From Phylloscopus collybita (taxonomy: Eukaryota; Chordata; Aves; Passeriformes; Phylloscopidae), in contig JAJNNQ010000023.1 of NCBI GenBank assembly GCA_027886175.1, forward strand, positions 7,147,001 to 7,211,000: a stretch of DNA of 64,000 nucleotides, written 5' to 3'. Position 1 is the stretch's first letter. The number at the start of each line of letters is the position of its first letter. The notes under the pieces were generated by a model. The model was not told the DNA's origin. It was given only the letters and a program-made list of their open reading frames with translations, and made no database searches. Shown piece by piece: positions 56,871 through 64,000 of the stretch. Both the position numbers and the translations under genes were made by a program.

Positions 56871-58220
56871 GAAGTTTTCCTTTCCTTTCCATTTTTTTTT
56901 TCTCTTTAATTAATATTGTTTTATCCGAAGTGGCCAGCTTAGGGAGCAGGGAAGATTTTTAGTGAGGATTAAAGCCCCTGTTTGATGGCTTTTTTCCTGC
57001 TCCTTGTGCTAAATCAAACCCCTGTTTTTTAAGGGAATAATCTTTCCAAGGGTTAGTGCAGGGAGTGGAGGAGACGGGAATTTCGGGAGTGGAGGGAACA
57101 GAGCAGGAGTGGGGGTGGATTTGGGGAAGTTTTTCTGTCAAAATTTAAAATATCGCTGTGCTCCAGACCAGCTGTGCTGAGGAAGTTGTTCCATGGATTT
57201 TTGGGGGAGCTGGGGGGGGGGGGGGGGGGGGGAGGTTTGATCCTGGGGAGGCTCAGCAGGCTCTGCTCCCACCCCCGGGATCGGGGATTGCTGTCGGGAT
57301 TGGGAATTGCTGTCGGGAAGGTTTCCCCGGGGATGCTGTGATGTCACCGTGTCCCCTCCGAGCTCACCCAGGCCGGCGCTGCCTCTGCCCTGCCACTGAC
57401 CCCCCCCAGTGGGGGAGAAATCCAAGGAGAAGCTGCAGATCCCAGGAAATGCTTTCCCTGCTCCCGGTGGGAAAACCGGGAAGGTTTGGGGTGTGGAGCA
57501 ATCCCCTAAAAGCAGTTCTCCCTTCCTGCAGCAGAACTCTGAATTTTGAGATCAAAGCTGGATCGATTATGGATCCATGGCCCAAAATACAAAATTCCAG
57601 GTGCGATTGTGCCTTTGTGTTCCTTTTTTCCAGGAAATCTTGGAAGTTCGAAAGTTTGGAAGCTTGCAAGCTTGGAGTTTTGAAGTTCAGAGGGAGGTTT
57701 TGGCAGGGCTGGTGCAGCCCCGTCAATTGCAGCTTAATTAATGTAAAAATCCCCCTCCTCGTCAGTGACATTTTATTAAATCCGAGAGCGAGGCTGCATC
57801 CCACAGAAATATTCCCACACTTTGGCTTTTCCCTCTGCACTGTGAGCAGAGAAGGCTCAGCCTGTCCTTGGTTCTCCCTCTCAGCACAGAAAATTCCTTT
57901 TTCCCCTCATTTTTCCTCTATCTCCTTTTCCCAGCCCTGCTCAGCTCTCCAGGGATCCCACCCTGGGCCATTCCAGGTGTAAAATGCACACGGAATTCCC
58001 TCCTATCCCGAATATTCCTGGTGCAGGGATGGGATTTGTGCTTTGGGTGTTGGTGGGAGCATCCGTGGACATTAGGTTGGTGTGGAGCTCATTGACCCCA
58101 TTTCCTATTCCAGCAGATCCAGTGGAATAAAAAAGGAGATCAGGAGCAGGAGCTGATGGGGGATGGCCTTGGGGCCTTTAATTGGAAATTAATTCCTTAA
58201 AAATTTGCCTTTAAATCTGT
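56870..58220. other. Upstream flank without gene
   Basis: I see no gene, exon-like frame or clear retroelement here. A 21-G run is at 57212-57232, a short C/G-rich block follows it, and the rest is mixed unique DNA. Confidence 0.6.
57212..57232 (+). repeat. Poly-G tract (21 nt)
   Basis: An uninterrupted run of 21 G could form a G-quadruplex. The length is uncertain for the usual homopolymer reasons. Confidence 0.85.
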
Positions 58221-58221
58221 A

Positions 58222-58622
58222 ATTTCAGCTGAGAATTCCTTGGGCTTGGATTAATTCTACAAATTCAGCTCAGAATTCCTTGGGATTGGATTCATATTTT
58301 AAATTAAGCTGAGAATTTCTTGTGGTTTTATTCATTTTGTAAATTCAGCTGAAAATTTCTTGGGACTGGATTAATTTTGTAAATTCAGCTCAGAATTCCT
58401 TGTGATTTTATTCATTTTGTAAATTCAGCTCAGAATTCCTTGGGATTGGATTCATATTTTAAGTTAACCTGAGAATTTCTTGTGGTTTTATTAATTTTGT
58501 AAATTCAGCTGAAAATTTCTTGGGACTGGATTAATTTTGTAAATTCAGCTCAGAATTCTTTAGGACTGCATTAATTTTGTAAATTCAGCTGAAATTTCCT
58601 TGGGATTTAATGAATTTTTAAA
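58222..58622 (+). repeat. 40-bp minisatellite with 160-bp higher-order period
   Basis: About ten copies of a 40-bp unit with TTCAGCTGAGAATTCCTTGG and GGATTAATTTTGTAAA. Variants recur every four units: TTCATATTTT occurs at 58291 and again at 58451, exactly 160 bp apart. Many copies contain CAGCTG or CAGCTC and several contain GGATTA. It lies about 4 kb upstream of SOX9. Confidence 0.85.
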
Positions 58623-59980
58623 GTTCTGTTTCTCTGGCCTCTCAGGATAATAACCAGCCCTGCTGCACCTTAAGCTGGAGACAGCAGGGTGTGATTTCAG
58701 CTTGGCAAATCCTGGGAATGCCTGAAAAAAAAAACACAGAACAGGAATTTCCCCCCTTTTCTTGGACATATAAAGTAACAGCAGCCTGAAGGCTCCAGGG
58801 CAATGCCCCAAATAAATTAATTCTTAATTTATGCCTAAAAACACCATTGGGAGGGACTCTCTCTGGGGAAGAAAGTGAAAGAAATTCTGGAGTTTTAGGA
58901 GAATAATCCCAGCCCTGGGGTGAAATGTTCCCAATTCTTCCCGAGCTGGGGTGCAGCAGCCCCTGGAACAGTGGGATTCATTTCCCACTCCCAAAATCAT
59001 CCCAGAAAGGCAAAGCTGGGGAGGAATCAGGAATAGGGTGAGATTGGAAGCAGCAGGAAAGGAACTGGGAGCAGGGAAAAGTTGTTTGCTCCCAGAGAAA
59101 AAAAGGTTGGGAAGTGCTAAAAAGAGGAGAATCCGAGGAAGAAGGGAGGAAAAGTTCGGATTTTTAGCTTTGCTGACAAAAATCCCGGTGCTGATGGGCA
59201 GCTGCCCAGTTTGGGGAGGAAAATCTGGAATCTGGGGTGGGTTTATTCCCATTCCCACCTGGGAGTCGGGAGCTCAGAGCATTCCCTGGCTCTGGCACTG
59301 CCTCCACCTTGGAAAACAGAAACAATTCCCTGTTTTCTGCTCCTTCTCCCACAGCTGGAAACCACCGGGCAAGCCTTGGACCTCACAAATACTCCTGGGA
59401 TTTTTTTTTTTCTCCCTCCTGGAGATTAAAGGGATTAATCTGGAGATTTAGGGAAGGGGAGAATATTTATTTATTTATAAATTGATTTATAAATAAATAT
59501 TTATGTTTATTTATTTATTGTTCTATTTCATTATTTCCTTATTATTTCATGATTGTTTTCTTTATTTCATTATTTATTTTTTTGCTCCAGGATTTTTGCC
59601 TCCAAGCTCTGCAAACTTTTGCCTATATGGAAAATTTGTGCCTCTCATTTCCAATGGGATGGAAATCCCCTCCCCAAAGTGCTCCCCTCCCTTCCCAAAG
59701 GGTTTTCTCCCCGAGGGGAAAAAAAAAAAATTAAAGGAGAATTATTATAATTTTTTTTTTTTCCCCCTGGAAGTGCAACTTTAAATTCTGGGAATATTTT
59801 GGATTTTCCCAGTTTTCCAGGCACAGCATCCCCTCGGAGCCGGGGCTGGCAGTGCTGCTCCATTTCAGATAATCAATCTGCTTCCAATCACCCGGGAAAA
59901 CCGACCCAAGGCACAAGGAAACCCCGGGAAGGAGAACAAAAGAGGGAATTTTCATTCCTAACAATCGCAGCTCTCCAGAA
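58623..59980. other. Upstream flank without gene
   Basis: Unique, moderately AT-rich DNA with T- and TTTA-rich low-complexity segments near 59460-59580 and 59725-59765. No gene or recognisable mobile element is seen. Confidence 0.6.
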
Positions 59981-59984
59981 AAGG

Positions 59985-60550
59985 GGAAAATTCCCTGCAG
60001 GGAACGCTGGTGGCACAGGATCATCTCAATTTTCTACCTGTCTTAATCCCTATTAATGAGTGTCCTTAGAAATGAGTGACATTAATAATCTTGTCCTTAT
60101 AAATGAGTGATAAGGAGAAGAGGAAGAATTCCCTTCAGGGAGTGCTGGTGGTGAGGGATCACCAGGATTTTCTACCTGTTGAAATCCATTTTTCCTTAGA
60201 AATCAGGGGGAAAATGCTGTGCAGGGAATGCTGGGGACACAGGATCACCATCACAATTCACCTATTTTTATCTGTTTTTGTTTTTTTTTTTTTTTTTGTT
60301 TTTTTTTTTTTTTTTTTCTTTTAAATGAGTGATAGGGATAAAAGGAAAAATACTCAGGTGGGATTTTTTTTTTCCTCAGAAATGAGTGATACGGAGAAAA
60401 GGAATAATTCCCTGCAGGGAATGCTGGTGGCACAGGATCACCAGCACAATTTACCTATTTGTCATGGATTTTTTTTTAAATAAGTGAGGGATACAGAGAA
60501 AAGGGAAAATGTCCTGCAGGGAATGCTGCTGGCACCATAATTTTCTACCT
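59985..60550 (+). repeat. Long-period tandem repeat with CCCTGCAGGG palindromes
   Basis: Five to six degenerate copies of a unit that reads roughly GAGTGATAAGGAGAAAAGGA, then ATTCCCTGCAGGGAATGCTG, then GGCACAGGATCACC and a T-rich end. The perfect 16-bp palindrome ATTCCCTGCAGGGAAT is intact at 60406-60421 and decayed in other copies. A T-rich stretch (60279-60319) interrupts the array. Confidence 0.75.
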
Positions 60551-61202
60551 CTTTTAATCAATGTTTTTTCTTATAAATTGGGCATAACCCCAGCAGTGCC
60601 ACCACCTCGTGTCACCATGAAATCTCTCTTAGCGAGGCTCAAGAGATTTAAAATTTCTTGACGAGCTACAAAACCTGCTTAAGATTTTAAAAAGAAGAAG
60701 ATCCAACCCCAACTCCAAACTCCTGGTGGATTCTAATTTTGATCTTTTTATTTTTGATCCCTTCGTTTTGAGCCCAGCCAGCAGCGTGGGGCTGAATTCC
60801 CTGCCCGATTCCCCCCGTCCCATCCCCGAGAAAGAACCGGCTGGAATTTCAAACCAGCCCTGCTCTGTTTTCCCAGCAATAGTTCAAATTACAGAGCCCA
60901 GCACCAGCTTTACAAGGAAAAAAAATAAAAAATAAAATTAAAAAAAAATCTGTCCGAATTGGGCAAGGGGAATAAAACTGCCATTCTCTCCTACCTGTTT
61001 GTGCAGCTCCTGCCTAATGCAGGCAGAGCCCGACTGTTTATTTGGAGAAGGAAAGTTGTGGAAATATCCTTGGAGGGTGTAATGTGGCCAGCACGTGTTG
61101 CTGGGAGCTACCTGAAGTCTGAGCCCCTAATGGCTTGCAGATGTCCCTGGGTCACCCATTTCCTCTGCCCCGCTCCTCAAATTCGACCGAGAAATTTGGA
61201 TG

Positions 61203-61236
<34 letters not shown>

Positions 61237-62349
61237 GGGTGTTGGGGATGGTGGGTTTGGGCAGGGAAAGGAGAGGGGGGTTTTTTGACTTCTGGAACTT
61301 GTAAAATTGTTTGTTTGGGCTGTTTCCAGCTGCTGGCCCTGCAGTGATTTGGAAATTGGAGCTGCCAGCTCCACGGAGGGGTGTGTGTGGGGGGAGGATG
61401 ATTTATTTGAAAAATAGAGAAATCTGCGCCGGGATCCCTTGGAGTTTGCTCAGGGTGGGGAGTTTATTTACACGGGGATTATTTATGTAAAAAAACCCCG
61501 CAGTTTGCTCTGCTGAGCAATAAACAGGGATTTGTGTGAGGTGTATATACACAGATTTAAAGCCGGGCTCACGTAGGCAGGCCTAGAGCTGGGCCTGGCT
61601 GCCGCTGCCCCGTGCCAAGCGCAGGAGGCTGTGCCCAGGCTCTCTATAAATCCTTTATTTCACACACACCATCGATTTTAAGCCATGTCTAAGGGTTCAG
61701 ATCACTTTCTGTGTTTGGTTTGTGTTTGTGTTTGGTTTCTTCTGTGGCAGTGGCAAGGAGCTGGGTCCCCTCCTGTCTCCAGTGCCACCCTGGGGGTGCT
61801 GAACCTGCTGCGCTCTGGGCTTGCTCTGTTCAAATTTGGGGATTTGGGGGGATACTTTGGGGATTTTTTGGGATTTCTTTGGCGATTTTTTTTGGATTTT
61901 TGCCTCTGCTGCTGGGTGTGGCCGTGGCTCGGGGACAGGATGTGGCTGGGTGGGTGCTGAGCCTTTCCCAGCTGTGCCATGGGACATGGAAATGTCATTT
62001 TCCTGCTCCCCACGGATGCTGAAGGAGCTCTGTCCCAGCACCAAGAGGCTCCCGAGTCCCTTTTCCACAGGGAAAAGCTTTTCCAGGGAATTTTGAGGTG
62101 CCCGTTCTGGTGGTGGCATTGCTGGCACTGAGGGTCAGGACTGCATCCCTGAGGTCTTCATGGAGCTTCCCATTTTTTGCCTGTCCTGATAATGCAGGGA
62201 GTTTCCAAAGGGGCTGAGGTGAGGACCCTGGACCTCGTTCAGGAGGGGCTGAAAGGAAATTTTAGCTGATTTTCTGGAGCTCCAGGTCTCCATCCCAATC
62301 TGGAGCCTCCAGCAGACAGGACAAGCCCAAGAGTTGTTGGTCTAGTTCC
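60551..62349. other. Upstream flank, partly conserved-looking
   Basis: No gene is seen. The DNA around 60985-61190 and 61480-61700 is repeat-free with words such as GTTTATTTGG, CACGTG, CTCTATAAATCC and CCATCGATTTTAAG, typical of conserved non-coding DNA. A-rich tracts lie at 60918-60950 and 61207-61234. Confidence 0.45.
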
Positions 62350-62920
62350 TCTCCAAATTGCTGCAAAATTCATCAACAGAACTGCTCTTTAATGAATTTA
62401 TTTATTTACTTTTAATTTTACAACCAGGCCTTGCAGAAGAGCATCATTTATTCTGTCTTCTTTCACCGAAGTGGCAAAAAAGCAGGGAGAGCTTATGGTG
62501 AGAAGAAAAATAACACTCATTAACAATTAAAATTAAGGGAAAAGACGATAAAACCCGAAAATGAGGAGGGCAACGATTTTCTGTGTCTCTCTCCTGCCTG
62601 TGACAGATTAGAAACACAGTCTGGCCATTTAGCTTGGCAAAAATCAGATTTTTTTTTCTTTTTTGTTTTTTTGGGGGGGTGAAAAAAACTTATTCTGCTG
62701 CTAAGTGAGCATAACACCCTCCAGCTCTCAGTTTGTTTGTTTGTTTGTTTGTTTGTTTGTTTTAATTTTTTTTTCCTCAAAAACGTTTGCTAGGTCTTAA
62801 CAGTAACACAGAAAGTCTCCGACTGCCTGATGGAATTGCATTTTCTGGGGGGAAAATCCGATTATAAAAACAGTTCTGAATGGTTTAGATGTACCTTGGC
62901 ATGGAGTTTCCTTTGCTGTC
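62350..62920. promoter_or_regulatory. Candidate upstream SOX9 enhancer block
   Basis: This is an AT-rich, minisatellite-free block about 8.0-8.5 kb upstream of the predicted start. It holds a SOX-like TAACAATTAA at 62521-62530, several TTAAT/ATTAA words, TGGAATTGCATTTTC and a (GTTT)n microsatellite at about 62729-62762. In mouse the testis enhancer TESCO lies 10-13 kb upstream of Sox9, and bird intergenic DNA is usually more compact, so this is a position-based candidate only. Confidence 0.35.
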
Positions 62921-64000
62921 AGGCTCCAAACGCTCTTTTATCATAATCCTGGGCTGCTACACAAAATCCAAACCCTTTTGAGACTAGGAAGAACAGCAGG
63001 GAAACAGCAGGTGCTGCCACCCAGAAAAATTCCCGAAGTCCCGGGGAACAAAAGACACTCCCGGGGTTTGGCGCTGCTCGGTTTAAGTTTTTAACATCGA
63101 ATTCCCAAAGCCGTGCTTGGGAAATTCGAGTCACGAGCTCTGCTGGCCGCACTGCTCCAAAATAAAGCCAGGTTTAAGGGGAATGCTTTAGCGGAGCGAA
63201 GGAAAGAAGCGTCGGGGGAACGTACCTGGGTGCGAGGCTTAGTCCCGGCTCTAAGCGCGGTCTTTGCAGCCGCTGGAGGGAGATTTACTGGGAATTCAGG
63301 GTGATCTGGGTTTGGAAGTGGCACTTTTAAGCACGGGCTAGGTGCTGGCAGCCCCCCCAGGCTGTGCTCAGGTGGTTAAAAGTCACCCAAATATTGATGG
63401 CAGCTCCCTCTGCTGCCAGCTCTTATCAGAGTGGGGCTTTGGCAGGGCCTGAAAGGAGGTATTGTTACCTGTCAGGGGAAAAAAGAGGAGAAAAAGGAAA
63501 AAAAACCAAACAAAACAACCCCAAAAAACCCGGCAGAAGTTGAGAAACAAAGGAGGATTTTGGGATCGGCTCCCAGCTCTGGCAGCTCCGGGACAGGACC
63601 GTCCTCCTGCCCCCGGCCCCGGTGCCGGGCAGAAGGGAATGTTTGCTCTTCAGACAACACTTTGGTTTGGTTTTAAAATCTCTGAGGCTTCTGAGTGCCC
63701 TTTTTGTGTGGCTGAGCAGAACCCAGGCAAGGTTTGGGTTTGGGTATGGGGATGGAGCTGTGTCCCCTCCTCCCTGCCCTGCGTCCTCCCGCTCCAATCC
63801 CAGCCAAATTTGGCACACAGGGTGCTGGAGGGATCCATTTTCCTGGTAGTTTGTGGAGGTTTGGTTAAACCCTGCTGAGAAAAAGGACAGCCAGGTGCAC
63901 TGCCCCTGTCCCAGACCCCAGAGAATCCACAGGCCCCAAGGATTATCCATGGGAAAGCAGGATCTTGTTTCCTAGTGCACATGCAGCTCCTCGTGGGCTT
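62921..64000. other. Upstream flank to window end
   Basis: No gene is seen. Unique DNA with a short inverted repeat around TCCCAAAGCCGTGCTTGGGA (63103-63122), an A-rich tract at 63478-63530 and a GC-rich patch at 63560-63630. Confidence 0.5.

Overview
The window is vertebrate genomic DNA, almost certainly from a bird. It holds one protein-coding gene I can support, SOX9, on the minus strand (coding parts 51271-53945), set in a long gene-poor landscape. The avian call rests on SOX9 exons that look bird-like and on CR1 LINE 3' ends carrying the (ATTCTRTG)n tail. Two of these CR1 copies, near 12.8 kb and 42.5 kb, are almost identical and therefore probably young. A small ERV-type solo LTR and many GC-rich minisatellites fit a bird, perhaps a passerine, but the order cannot be proved from this window.

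Layout. Positions 1-49280 lie 3' of SOX9. This stretch holds no gene I can support, but has CR1 fragments, one solo LTR (1252-1560) with a 6-bp target duplication, about twenty minisatellite or microsatellite arrays, two large inverted repeats (4825-5590 and 15376-15885), a 24-bp perfect hairpin (13844-13909) and several AT-containing blocks that look like conserved non-coding regulatory elements. Positions 49281-51270 are the SOX9 3' UTR, 51271-53945 the three coding exons and two introns, 53946 to about 54375 the 5' UTR, and about 54280-54900 the CpG-rich promoter with two CCAAT boxes. Positions 54900-64000 are the upstream flank, with GATA, SOX and FOX motif clusters, a 40-bp minisatellite with a 160-bp higher-order period, and an AT-rich candidate enhancer block near 62.4-62.9 kb.

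How it fits together. SOX9 is the HMG-box transcription factor of cartilage, testis, neural crest and glia, and in vertebrates it lies in a gene desert filled with distant enhancers. Several candidate elements here carry SOX-type ACAAT/ACAAAG sites, which would suit autoregulation. Two of them, 15 kb apart, share the same 15-mer, whose reverse complement reads as a SOX-POU composite site. The protein looks intact (472 aa). Relative to the mammalian protein it has Asn at position 64 in place of a described PKA-target serine, and it has almost none of the Pro/Gln/Ala-rich segment, with two polyglutamine runs instead. I found no unusual multi-gene system. The interest lies in the regulatory elements, the SOX9 protein changes and the repeat architecture.
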